From NCBI GenBank assembly GCA_902373525.1, contig CABKMN010000005.1, positions 1 to 64,000 on the forward strand: a DNA stretch of 64,000 nucleotides. Reading direction: 5' to 3'. Within the stretch, counting starts at the first letter, position 1; each line of letters begins with the position of its first letter. The notes under the pieces were generated by a model. It was not told the DNA's origin. It saw only the letters and a list, made by a program, of their open reading frames with translations, and made no database searches. The stretch comes from an uncultured Bilophila sp. (GTDB lineage Bacteria > Desulfobacterota > Desulfovibrionia > Desulfovibrionales > Desulfovibrionaceae). The translations under genes were made by a program, and so were the position numbers. This document shows positions 36,881-45,160 of the stretch, one piece after another.

Positions 36881-37789
36881 ATGAACAGCCTCCAACTCCG
36901 CAATTCCTTCCTGTTGTTGCTCACCGCGATCATCTGGGGCGTGGCCTTCGTCGCCCAGAGCGTGGGCATGGACTACGTCGGCCCCTTCACCTTCACCTGC
37001 GTGCGCTCCGTCATCGGGGGCCTTTTCCTGATCCCCTGCATCGCGATCCTCAACAGGCTGAACCCCGCCCGCCGGGCGGAACGCGCCGTTCCGAAAACCG
37101 GCCTCTTCCGGGACCGGACCCTGTGGCTGGGCGGCGTATGCTGCGGCGTCATGCTCTGCGTCGCCAGCTGTTTCCAGCAGATCGGCATCATGTACACGAC
37201 CGTCGGCAAGGCCGGGTTCATCACGGCGTTCTACATCATCATCGTACCGCTTCTCGGCCTGCTGTTCGGAAAACGGTGCGGGCTGTTCGTCTGGATAGGG
37301 GTACTGCTGGCCCTCGTCGGGCTGTACTTTCTGTGCATCACGGAGAGCCTGACCGTGGAATTCGGGGACTTCCTGATCTTCGTCTGCGCCATCCTGTTCT
37401 CCATCCACATTCTGATCATCGACTTCTTTACCCTGCGCGCGGACGGGGTGAAGATGTCCTGCATCCAGTTCTTCGTCTGCGGCGGGCTCTGCGCGATCCC
37501 CATGCTGCTGTTCGAATCGCCGGACCTGTCGCAACTGTTCGCCGCGTGGAAGCCGATCCTCTATGCGGGCGTGCTCTCCAGCGGCGTAGCCTACACCCTC
37601 CAGATCGTCGGCCAGAAGGGCATGAACCCCACGGTCGCCTCGCTGATCCTCAGTCTGGAATCGGTCGTATCGGTGCTTGCGGGCCTGATTCTCCTCAACC
37701 AGCATCTGAGCACGCGGGAAACCGTGGGCTGCGTGTTCATGTTCTGCGCCATCGTGCTCGCGCAGCTTCCGCAGAAACGGCGAAGCTGA
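36881..37789 (+). CDS. EamA/DMT-superfamily transporter
   Basis: A ten-helix drug/metabolite transporter of 302 residues made of two EamA repeats. The first repeat starts LLLLTAIIWGVAFVAQSVGMDYVGPFTFT and the second lies after residue 160 (LIFVCAILFSIHILIID). The C-terminal helix LAGLILLNQHLSTRETVGCVFM ends in RRS. The start at 36881 (MNSLQLRNSFLLLL) is chosen because upstream in-frame sequence is not membrane-like. These transporters generally export amino acids or metabolites, and the substrate is unknown. The 290-bp gap upstream shows no clear promoter. Confidence 0.82.
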   Translation: MNSLQLRNSFLLLLTAIIWGVAFVAQSVGMDYVGPFTFTCVRSVIGGLFLIPCIAILNRLNPARRAERAVPKTGLFRDRTLWLGGVCCGVMLCVASCFQQIGIMYTTVGKAGFITAFYIIIVPLLGLLFGKRCGLFVWIGVLLALVGLYFLCITESLTVEFGDFLIFVCAILFSIHILIIDFFTLRADGVKMSCIQFFVCGGLCAIPMLLFESPDLSQLFAAWKPILYAGVLSSGVAYTLQIVGQKGMNPTVASLILSLESVVSVLAGLILLNQHLSTRETVGCVFMFCAIVLAQLPQKRRS

Positions 37790-38021
37790 GAACGTGCCGG
37801 CGGTTCCCGACATGTGGCGCACCCGTTTCCGCAACGCCTTGCGGAAGGCCCCAAACGCGCCGCCGTCAGAAACGCTGACGGGCTCCTTCTTCCCTTCCGG
37901 GAGCCCCGCTGCGGACGGGACGAGGGGCCTTACGGTTCTCCGAAACGAGGCCTATTCAAGTAAAAAACGCTGAAAAGGCGGCGTATTGCGGAGAACGTCC
38001 GCCGAATCCGCAACGGCCCCC

Positions 38022-38060
38022 AAAAAAACATAAGGCACCACCTCTCGATGATGCCTTATG
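38022..38060 (-). terminator. Terminator of the azlCD operon
   Basis: Arms CATAAGGCA (38029-38037) and TGCCTTATG (38052-38060) form a perfect 9-bp stem. On the minus strand the stem is followed by seven T residues (38022-38028 as A on the plus strand). It lies about 50 bp after azlD. The 37790-38021 gap otherwise holds another GGGCTCC/GGAGCCC hairpin (about 37879-37905) and no gene. Confidence 0.85.
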
Positions 38061-38108
38061 GAAAACCGGGTCCGGGCAGAGCCGTCCTACGGGGTCCTTG
38101 CGCCGCGA

Positions 38109-38408
38109 TTACGGCAGCACATGCCGCAGAATCCCGCTTGCGGCGATGCCGATGAGCACCGTGGGCAGCATGGAAAGACGGCTCGCCGCCACTACGGTGA
38201 TCGCCAGCGCCAGCAGTTCGGACGGACGATCCGAAACGAAGGAAGGCGCGATTACGGCAATGAGCACGCAGCCGGGCGCGGCCTCCATGACCGCCTGCGC
38301 GCGGAGGCTCAGGGTCCTGTTCCGCAGCACCACGAATCCCAGCGTCCGGGTCAGATACGTGACCGCCGCCATCGCCACGATGGTACACAACGACGCGAAA
38401 TCAACCAT
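38109..38408 (-). CDS. azlD: AzlD-like small subunit of branched-chain amino acid exporter
   Basis: A 99-residue membrane protein with about four helices, typical of AzlD/YgaH partners of AzlC. Seen: AVTYLTRTLGFVVLRNR near the start (the TR motif is characteristic), then QAVMEAAPGCVLIAVIAPSF and a C-terminal VLIGIAASGILRHVLP. GGAGGAAACA precedes the ATG at 38408. Its start lies inside the last codons of azlC, so the two are translationally coupled. The pair is expected to export branched-chain amino acids or analogues. Confidence 0.85.
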   Translation of the reverse strand: MVDFASLCTIVAMAAVTYLTRTLGFVVLRNRTLSLRAQAVMEAAPGCVLIAVIAPSFVSDRPSELLALAITVVAASRLSMLPTVLIGIAASGILRHVLP

Positions 38409-39126
38409 TGTTTCCTCCCCAGCAGTAGGCGGAGACAAGACCGGAAACCGCTCCCGCGGCGACGTACCAGGCTCCCGGAACCAGCAGGTAGACGACGGCT
38501 GCGACGACGAGGCTCACCAGCCACGGCCGCGCGGAACGGAAGCCCTTCCACATGCCCCGCAGCAGCACCAGAAACACCGCCGGAAAGGCCATGCCGAACC
38601 CGTAGGACTCCACATCGCCGAGCGAAGGCCCGATGAGAGCCCCGAGCGTCGTGCAACTGACCCAGACGCCGTACATGCTCGCCGAAACGCCCAGATAATA
38701 GGGCAGGCTCAGAGGATTGCGCGCCCCGTCCCGAACGCGTTTCTGGGCGTCCGCGTAGGCCATCGCCCAGCTTTCGTCGCACATGAAGAACAGCGCGGGC
38801 AGCACGTTGCGCTTGGGAAGCCCGTGCAGCCACGGCGTCAGGGCCGCCCCCATGAGCAGGTGGCGGCTGTTGATCAGGAGCGTTACGGCGGCGATCAGCA
38901 ACAGATGCGGCGGCGAGGTCCACAACTGGATCGCCGCAAATTCCGATCCGCCCGCAAAGTTCAGCCCGGTCATAAGCGGCACCTCTATGACGCTGAGCCC
39001 TTTCTGTGCGGCCTGCGCGCCCAACACGAGCGCAAAAGGCAGGGTGCCCAAAAGTACGGGCACGGATTCCCGCATCCCCCGGAAAAATTCGGTTCTCGCC
39101 GGAACCCGTTCCGGTGTATCCTGCAT
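38401..39126 (-). CDS. azlC: AzlC-family branched-chain amino acid export protein
   Basis: A 241-residue membrane protein with about six helices. Family motifs are visible: an N-terminal FFRGMRESVPVLLGTLPFALVLG, then PLMTGLNFAGGSEFAAIQL, INSRHLLMGAALTPWL (the NxRHxLMxxxL motif) and CDESWAMAYA. The ATG at 39126 follows GGAGG; an open frame continues upstream but lacks membrane character. It forms an operon with azlD. Lrp/AzlB-type control is common for this system, but no such regulator is seen nearby. Confidence 0.88.
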   Translation of the reverse strand: MQDTPERVPARTEFFRGMRESVPVLLGTLPFALVLGAQAAQKGLSVIEVPLMTGLNFAGGSEFAAIQLWTSPPHLLLIAAVTLLINSRHLLMGAALTPWLHGLPKRNVLPALFFMCDESWAMAYADAQKRVRDGARNPLSLPYYLGVSASMYGVWVSCTTLGALIGPSLGDVESYGFGMAFPAVFLVLLRGMWKGFRSARPWLVSLVVAAVVYLLVPGAWYVAAGAVSGLVSAYCWGGNNG

Positions 39127-39340
39127 GACGCCTCCGCTGACTGGTGGTTCTTCTTTGATGAACGGGCATGTCGTTACGCTTCCGAGGCGCACCCAGTCAA
39201 TCCCGGTCCACACGATCCGGCAACGGGCGGCCCCTTCGCGTCCCTTTGCCATTCGCCGGGCTTCGTGGCACTCTGCCTTTCCGCGCAGCTCGACGCATCC
39301 CGCGCGGAAGAAGGCCGGGGATCGCCCGGCGGGAGGGCGT

Positions 39341-39595
39341 ATGCGATTTGAAGAAGCGATGGAACTTGCCGAGCGCGGCGAACTGGTTTCCCGGCCCGGA
39401 TATGGAACGCGGTTCGTCGCTGTCCGCGACGGGCAGACGCTGTACGGAGGGTTCGTCGGTGAAACCGGATTCGCCGACATGCACGCCTATGCGTTCACGG
39501 AAGAGGATATCCGGGCCACGGACTGGCGGCGCTTCACCCGTGTCCTTCCCGACGCATGGGAAGGGTGCGACACCCCCTCAACCGGACGCGGCTAG
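39341..39595 (+). CDS. DUF2829 (Tad2-like) small protein
   Basis: An 84-residue protein starting MRFEEAMELAERGELVSRPGY, with a short beta-rich middle and ending with TEEDIRATDWRRFTR. This matches the DUF2829 layout: an N-terminal FxxAL..lkxGxxvxRxgW-like segment and a C-terminal xxDxxAxDWxxx motif. DUF2829 includes the phage anti-Thoeris protein Tad2, which sequesters cyclic-nucleotide signals made by TIR proteins. GGGAGGGCGT precedes the ATG. It is divergent from azlC and stands alone. The family match is by eye, and anti-defence function is inference. Confidence 0.6.
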   Translation: MRFEEAMELAERGELVSRPGYGTRFVAVRDGQTLYGGFVGETGFADMHAYAFTEEDIRATDWRRFTRVLPDAWEGCDTPSTGRG

Positions 39596-40062
39596 AGCCT
39601 CTTCTCGGAAAGCCGCCCCACTCCCGCCCGACCGCCCCCAGCCAGACAAGCCGGAGGCCCTCCACACCCTCTCGGGGCGTAAGGGCCTTTCTTTCGGGAT
39701 GCGCCCAAGCGAAGAAACGAACAACATCGGCGCACGGGCAACCTTCCGTTTTTCTTCCGAAACGGGACCGGAATCCGCATCCTCGCGCAAAACGTCCCGC
39801 CGCATCCGCCCGCGAGGGGCGCTATCATTCCGGCATCGCTGCACAACCGACCTTGTGCACAATAACACAGCAAAGATTTTGATCTTTTTCTTTACCTTCC
39901 CCTGCCCATCGTTTACGCTGGAAGCACGGCTGGGCGGATTCCTTCCGTGCGGCCGTCCGCGTCAGAGCCGTTTTTTGTTTCCGCCGACCGGCACCCGCCG
40001 GGCGCGGCGCGGCCACCTCCGGCGAGCCGACGAAAGACCCCAAGCCTGTTAAGGAGAACGCC
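39596..40062. other. Intergenic region upstream of the AldA-type gene
   Basis: 467 bp with no convincing gene. A perfect 10-bp palindrome TTGTGCACAA lies at 39853-39862, followed by an AT-rich stretch. It could be a regulator site for the downstream dehydrogenase. AAGGAG lies just before the gene at 40063. Confidence 0.4.
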
Positions 40063-41496
40063 ATGCGGACGTACCAGCAGTTCATCAACGGCAAACTGAT
40101 TCCCACATCGACCGGACGGTGGATCGACGTGGAAAACCCTTCCACCCGTGAAATCATCGCACAGGTCCCCGACGGCGACGAACAGGACGCGCAACAGGCG
40201 CTTGAAGCCGCGAAGGCGGCGCAAACCGCGTGGTCCCGCGTACCCGCCGCCACCCGTGCGGGCTACCTCAAACAGTTCGCCGCCGTCATCCGCGAACACC
40301 GGGAAGACCTCGCCCGCCTTCTGGCTTCGGAGCAGGCGAAAGTCGCGCCCCTCGCGCAGGTGGAAGTGGACTTTACCGCCGACTATTTCGACTATTACGC
40401 TGGATGGGCCCGCATATACGAGGGCGAAATCATCCAGAGCGACCGGGATCGGGAAAACATCTTTCTCTTCCGCCAGCCCATCGGCGTGGTCGCGGGCATC
40501 TGCCCGTGGAACTTCCCTCTGTTCGTCATGGCGCGCAAGGTGGCGCCCGCCCTGCTGACCGGCTGCACCGCCGTCATCAAGCCGAGCAGCCTTGCGCCCC
40601 TGACCGTCATGGCGTTCACCCGGCTGGTCGCGGAGCTTGATCTGCCCGCCGGCGTGCTCAACGTGGTTTCCGGCGGCGGCTCTACCCTCGGCAACGCCCT
40701 TGCCGGAAGCCCGCTTACGGACATGGTCAGCCTGACCGGCAGCGTGGAGGCCGGACAGAAAATCATCGCCGCCGGGGCTCCCAACATCACCAAGGTCTCT
40801 CTGGAACTGGGCGGCAAGGCGCCCGCCATCGTCTGCGAGGACGCGGACCTCGATCTTGCGGTCAAGGCGGTGGTGGCCTCACGGGTCATCTTCAGCGGAC
40901 AGGTCTGCAACTGCGCGGAACGCGTGTACGTGCACGAACGCGTGGCCGACGCCTTCGCGGAAAAGCTCGCCAAGGCATTCGGACAGGTCGTCGTCGGCGA
41001 TCCCTTCGACACGCCCGTCCCGGACATGTGCAGCCAGATCGACCGCAACCAGCTTGAAAAGATCGAGGGCATGGTCGCCACCGCCGTCAAGGAAGGCGCG
41101 GAAGTCGTCACCGGCGGCCAGCGGCTCGACAGGCCGGGCGGCTATTATTACAAGCCTACCCTGCTGCGGCAGTGCCGTCAGGACATGGAGATCGTCCGCA
41201 AGGAGGTCTTCGGTCCCGTACTGCCCATGCTCACCTTCTCCGAGTTCGACGAAGCCGTCGATCTCGCCAACGATTGCGAATACGGCCTGACCTCCTCGAT
41301 ATACACCCGCGACCTCTCGCGGGCGCTCGAAGCCGTCAATCGCCTGAAGTTCGGAGAAACCTACGTCAACCGTGAAAACTTCGAAGCCATGCAGGGCTTC
41401 CACGCCGGATGGCGCAAGTCGGGCATCGGCGGCGCGGACGGCAAGCACGGCCTCTTCGAATATCTGCAATCCCACGTGGCCTACATCCAGTATTGA
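40063..41496 (+). CDS. AldA-type NAD-dependent aldehyde dehydrogenase
   Basis: A 477-residue aldehyde dehydrogenase that oxidizes an aldehyde to a carboxylate with NAD(P)+. Catalytic features: ICPWNFPLF, the cofactor lysine in VIKPSSLAP, the general base Glu in SLELGGKAP and the nucleophile Cys in SGQVCNCAERVYV. The C-terminal GETYVNRENFEAMQGFHAGW and KSGIGGADGKHGLFEYLQ closely resemble E. coli lactaldehyde dehydrogenase AldA. The real substrate could be lactaldehyde, glycolaldehyde or, in this type of bacterium, a sulphonated aldehyde. A hairpin terminator follows, so it is probably monocistronic. Confidence 0.88.
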   Translation: MRTYQQFINGKLIPTSTGRWIDVENPSTREIIAQVPDGDEQDAQQALEAAKAAQTAWSRVPAATRAGYLKQFAAVIREHREDLARLLASEQAKVAPLAQVEVDFTADYFDYYAGWARIYEGEIIQSDRDRENIFLFRQPIGVVAGICPWNFPLFVMARKVAPALLTGCTAVIKPSSLAPLTVMAFTRLVAELDLPAGVLNVVSGGGSTLGNALAGSPLTDMVSLTGSVEAGQKIIAAGAPNITKVSLELGGKAPAIVCEDADLDLAVKAVVASRVIFSGQVCNCAERVYVHERVADAFAEKLAKAFGQVVVGDPFDTPVPDMCSQIDRNQLEKIEGMVATAVKEGAEVVTGGQRLDRPGGYYYKPTLLRQCRQDMEIVRKEVFGPVLPMLTFSEFDEAVDLANDCEYGLTSSIYTRDLSRALEAVNRLKFGETYVNRENFEAMQGFHAGWRKSGIGGADGKHGLFEYLQSHVAYIQY

Positions 41497-41507
41497 TCCC
41501 GACAACG

Positions 41508-41543
41508 ACGGCCCGCCCCGGAGCCTTGTTCAGGGCGGGCCGT
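41508..41543 (+). terminator. Hairpin terminator after the AldA-type gene
   Basis: An 11-bp perfect stem ACGGCCCGCCC / GGGCGGGCCGT with a 14-base loop begins 12 bp after the stop. It is followed by TCCGTTTC, a weak T-tract. Confidence 0.6.
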
Positions 41544-42116
41544 TCCGTTTCACCGCGGGTACGGCCATTCCCGGCTCCAAGGCGTCCCGGTCCCCGCGGT
41601 GGGATACGCTCGGCTTCTCCATACCCTCCGGCGGGAAGAACGGCTTCCGTGCGACGCACACCGGTACCGCCTTGTCCCGGAACCACCCACGCCGACAAGT
41701 CCCGCAGGGGCACGGTCCTCTCAGCCTTTCCGACATATTCAGACGGTGCCTCCCGCCGCGGCGCGGGACCGTCCGTACTCACCTTTCGTTTCAGAGCCTG
41801 TCCGCATACGTCAAGCCACGCTTCCAGAAGGACACCTCTCAATCCGGCACCGGTAGGCCCTTCCGGGGAGACGGACTCTCCCCCAAAACGCATTCGCCGT
41901 TCCGTCCGGGGGAGGGCGCTCCGTATCGCTGCCGCCCGCTTTCGCCATCGGACGCAGGCGGCGTGAACTCCGCGGGGCCGTGTTCCGTCGCCCGCCGTGC
42001 CGGAAATCCGTTTTCCCCAGCTCGCCCGCCGCGCCGCCGGAACCGGCTTCATGTGCTTTCGGTCCGTGCGTCCCCGGAAGGTCCCGGCGTTATTTTTCCT
42101 TGTGAAGTATGGCGGT
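41544..42116. other. Intergenic region between the two aldehyde dehydrogenase genes
   Basis: About 570 bp. Several open frames exist on both strands because the DNA is GC-rich, but none shows family motifs, and they overlap the neighbouring terminator or gene. The last 50 bp are AT-richer and lead into the palindrome at 42117. Confidence 0.4.
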
Positions 42117-42132
42117 TGTTGCGCCTGCAACA
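42117..42132. promoter_or_regulatory. Perfect inverted repeat, candidate operator for the benzaldehyde-type dehydrogenase operon
   Basis: TGTTGC-GCCT-GCAACA is a 6-bp perfect palindrome with a 4-bp centre, located 94 bp before the start codon. TATAAC at 42135-42140 could be an overlapping -10 element. A dimeric helix-turn-helix regulator, perhaps the LuxR-type protein encoded nearby, is a plausible binder; this is inference. Confidence 0.45.
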
Positions 42133-42225
42133 TCTATAACCACGGGACGGCGCTACGGTCGGGAGCATCTCCTCAGGGGAGACATATTTCTTCACGTTTG
42201 TCCGCTACGACGCAGGGAGAAAGGC

Positions 42226-43662
42226 ATGAAAGCGTACCCGCAACAGTATATCGGCGGTGAATGGAGAACGGGGTCCGGCGAGGCGGAATTGACCGATCGC
42301 AACCCCTATACCGGAGAAATCCTGTATACCTACCGTTCGGCGGGAAAAAAGGACCTCGACGACGCCTACCGCGCCGCCGCCGACGCCCAGAAGGACTGGG
42401 CCGCGACCACTCCCGCGCACAAGCGCGCCATGCTGGAAGGTCTGGCCGACGCCATCCGCGCGGCGAAAGACGACGTCTACGCCTGCATGATCGAGGAAGG
42501 CGGCTCCACGCGGCCCAAGGCCGATTTCGAATTCTTCACCAGCATCGACATCGTGAAGGAAGCCATGAGGTTCCCGCTCATGATGGACGGCAAAATCCTC
42601 CCCTCGAACATTCCCGGCAAGGAAAACTACATCTACAAGACGCCCAAGGGCGTCGTCGGAGCCATCGCCCCGTGGAACGTCCCGCTGGTGCTGGCAATGC
42701 GCTCGGTGGTGCCCGCCGTGGCGACCGGCAACGCCGTGGTCCTCAAACCGGCCTCGGACACGCCCGCATCGGCGTTCCTCATCGCCGAATGCTTCGACAA
42801 GGCCGGGTTCCCCAAGGGACTCGTGAACGTGATCGCCGGGCGCGGTTCGGAAATCGGCGACGCCTTCGTCTCGCATCCCGTGCCGTCCCTGATCTCCTTC
42901 ACCGGCTCCACCGACGTGGGCCGCCGCATCGGCGGGCTCGCCAGCGGCCTGTTGAAGGACGTATCGCTGGAACTGGGCGGCAACAACGTGATGCTCGTCC
43001 TGCGCGACGCCGACGTGGAACGGGCCGCAAGCGCCGCCGCGTTCGGGGCGTTCTTCCATCAGGGGCAAGTCTGCATGGCCCTGAACCGCGTCATCGTGGA
43101 CGCCGCCGTCCACGACGCCTTCACCGAGGCTTTTATTACGGCCGCGAAACGGCTCAAGGCGGGCGATCCCGCCGATCCCGAAACCTTCATCGGACCGATC
43201 ATCAGCGAAACGCAGGTCAAAAGCGTGGAGGGCTTCATCCGGGGCACCGTGGACGCGGGCGCGACCGTGGCCCTGCGCGGCTCGACCGAGGGCAACGTGA
43301 TTTCCCCGTGGGTGTTCACCGACGTCACCAACGACATGCCCGCGGCGGCGAACGAGGTTTTCGGGCCGGTCTGCTGCATCCTGCGGGCCCGGAACGAGGA
43401 CGAGGCCGTCGCGCTGGCCAACGACACCCGGTACGGGCTCAGCGGAAGCGTGTTCACCAGAGACCTGTTCCACGGCATGCAGGTGGCGCGGCGGCTGGAG
43501 ACCGGCATGGTCCACGTCAACGACCAGTCCATCAACGACGAGCCGCACGTCATGTTCGGCGGCGAAAAGGCCTCCGGCGTGGGCCGGTTCAACGCGCAGT
43601 GGGTGGTGGACAAGTTCACCGCCGAACGCTGGATCAGCGTCCAGACCGAATACCGCTTCTGA
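42226..43662 (+). CDS. Benzaldehyde/vanillin-type aldehyde dehydrogenase
   Basis: NAD(P)-dependent aldehyde dehydrogenase of 478 residues. Seen: IAPWNVPLVLAMR, the cofactor lysine in VVLKPASDTP, GSTDVGRRIGGLA, the general base Glu in SLELGGNN and the catalytic Cys in FHQGQVCMALNR. The C-terminal VHVNDQSINDEPHVMFGGEKASGVGRFN is characteristic of the benzaldehyde/salicylaldehyde dehydrogenase subgroup. The ATG at 42226 follows GGGAGAAAG; an upstream in-frame ATG (42109) would overlap the palindrome. A zinc alcohol dehydrogenase gene follows 29 bp later, so together they could oxidize an alcohol to an acid, or run in reverse. Confidence 0.88.
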   Translation: MKAYPQQYIGGEWRTGSGEAELTDRNPYTGEILYTYRSAGKKDLDDAYRAAADAQKDWAATTPAHKRAMLEGLADAIRAAKDDVYACMIEEGGSTRPKADFEFFTSIDIVKEAMRFPLMMDGKILPSNIPGKENYIYKTPKGVVGAIAPWNVPLVLAMRSVVPAVATGNAVVLKPASDTPASAFLIAECFDKAGFPKGLVNVIAGRGSEIGDAFVSHPVPSLISFTGSTDVGRRIGGLASGLLKDVSLELGGNNVMLVLRDADVERAASAAAFGAFFHQGQVCMALNRVIVDAAVHDAFTEAFITAAKRLKAGDPADPETFIGPIISETQVKSVEGFIRGTVDAGATVALRGSTEGNVISPWVFTDVTNDMPAAANEVFGPVCCILRARNEDEAVALANDTRYGLSGSVFTRDLFHGMQVARRLETGMVHVNDQSINDEPHVMFGGEKASGVGRFNAQWVVDKFTAERWISVQTEYRF

Positions 43663-43691
43663 TCGCCACCCCCAACAGCAAGGAGTACGCC

Positions 43692-44789
43692 ATGAAGATT
43701 CAAGCCGCCGTCATCCGTGAAAAAGGCCGGCCCTTCCGTATCGAGGACGTCGAACTCGCTCCGCCGAAGGAAGGCGAACTGCTCGTCAAAATCGTCGCCA
43801 GCGGGGTCTGCCATACGGACGAAGCCGCCCAACAGCAGATGATCCCCGTTCCGCTGCCCGCCGTTCTCGGGCACGAGGGCTGTGGGATCGTGGAGGAGGT
43901 CGGCCCCTGCGTCACCGGGTTCAAGCCCGGCGACCGGGTCGGGTTCTCCTTCGGTTTCTGCGGACACTGCCAAAACTGCCTTTCCGCGCACCAGCACGCC
44001 TGCGAAAACTTCAACGCCATCAACTTCGGCGGCGTGATGAGCGACGGCACCTCCCGCCTCTCCCAGAACGGGCAAACGCTTTCCTCCTTCTTCGGCCAGT
44101 CCTCCTTCGCCACCCACGCCGTCGTGCACCAGAACAGCGTGATCAAGGTCGAGGACGACGACATCGATCTCGCCCTCGTCGGCCCCCTCGGCTGCGGCAT
44201 CCAGACCGGCGCGGGAGCCGTGCTCAACCGCCTGCGGCCCAAGGCCGGGTCCTCGCTGGCGGTGTTCGGCTGCGGCACCGTGGGCATGAGCGCGATCATG
44301 GCGGCCCGCATCGCCGGATGCGCCCGGATCATCGCCGTGGGCGGCACGCCGAGCAGCCTCGAACTGGCCAAGGAAATCGGAGCCACCCACGCCGTCAACC
44401 GCCGGGAAACGCCCGACATCGCCGCACGCATCAAGGAAATCACGGGAGGCGGAGCGCACTACGCCATCGACACCACGGGCGTGCCCGCGCTCATCAAGAC
44501 CGCACTGGCGAGCCTGCGCTTCCTCGGCACGGCAGTGGTGCTCGGCGTCACCGGCGACCTCACCATCAACGTTCAGGAAGAACTCATGGGCGAGGCCAAA
44601 TCCCTGATCGGCATCGTGGAAGGCGACGCGATCCCCAAGCTGTTCATCCCGCAACTGCTCGACTATTACAGGCAGGGGCGCTTCCCCTTCGACCGGCTGA
44701 TCACGTTCTACGATTTCGCGGACATCAACAGGGCGTTTGAAGAATCCCACAAGGGAAAGGCCATCAAGGCCGTACTGCGGATAGGCTAG
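43692..44789 (+). CDS. Zinc-dependent aryl/allyl-alcohol-type dehydrogenase
   Basis: Medium-chain alcohol dehydrogenase of 365 residues, closest in pattern to benzyl-alcohol dehydrogenases. Catalytic zinc ligands are in GVCHTDEA and GHEGCGIVEEVGP. Structural zinc cysteines are CGHCQNCLSAHQHAC. A later HVD-less GPLGCGIQTGAGAVLN carries the third catalytic Cys, and the nucleotide-binding glycine motif is FGCGTVGMSAI. AAGGAG precedes the ATG. It is in an operon with the preceding aldehyde dehydrogenase. The pair suggests interconversion of an aromatic or allylic alcohol, aldehyde and acid. A terminator hairpin follows. Confidence 0.88.
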   Translation: MKIQAAVIREKGRPFRIEDVELAPPKEGELLVKIVASGVCHTDEAAQQQMIPVPLPAVLGHEGCGIVEEVGPCVTGFKPGDRVGFSFGFCGHCQNCLSAHQHACENFNAINFGGVMSDGTSRLSQNGQTLSSFFGQSSFATHAVVHQNSVIKVEDDDIDLALVGPLGCGIQTGAGAVLNRLRPKAGSSLAVFGCGTVGMSAIMAARIAGCARIIAVGGTPSSLELAKEIGATHAVNRRETPDIAARIKEITGGGAHYAIDTTGVPALIKTALASLRFLGTAVVLGVTGDLTINVQEELMGEAKSLIGIVEGDAIPKLFIPQLLDYYRQGRFPFDRLITFYDFADINRAFEESHKGKAIKAVLRIG

Positions 44790-44809
44790 CCCCTCCGGGG
44801 AGATGTGCC

Positions 44810-44850
44810 GCCGCCCCCTCCCGGTTCCGCCGCGAGGGGGCGGCCTTGTT
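44810..44850 (+). terminator. Terminator of the aldehyde/alcohol dehydrogenase operon
   Basis: A perfect 11-bp stem GCCGCCCCCTC / GAGGGGGCGGC around a 13-base loop is followed by CTTGTTT, beginning about 20 bp after the stop. The remaining stretch to 45160 shows no gene. Confidence 0.75.
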
Positions 44851-45160
44851 TGGCCCCACGGCATCATCCCCGAAGGCGAAGTTCGCGGGCCCCTCTGCGG
44901 AGACGTCCGACGGAGGCGTCCGGCGACAAAAACGTTCGGGAGACCTCCAAAAGGAGGCGTCTGAGGGGAGATTTCACGCCCTTTTCCCTCGCGCCGCCGT
45001 TGGGTATTCGAGATCGCCGCGTATGCGGCGCGCGGCCAGCACGGAGCCCCCGGCGCAGGGTATGCAGATATTGGGAAAGGGAACTGCCCTGCTCGTTTAT
45101 GAAGGCGTTTCCTGAACAAGCCGGGCGGGAACCGGCCCCGTTCGCCCCACCCTGAAACGA

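Noticed and set aside
41366..42133. 255-codon minus-strand frame between the two aldehyde dehydrogenase genes
   Set aside because: Arg/Pro/Gly-rich with no family motif, overlaps the end of the AldA-type gene and a terminator hairpin.
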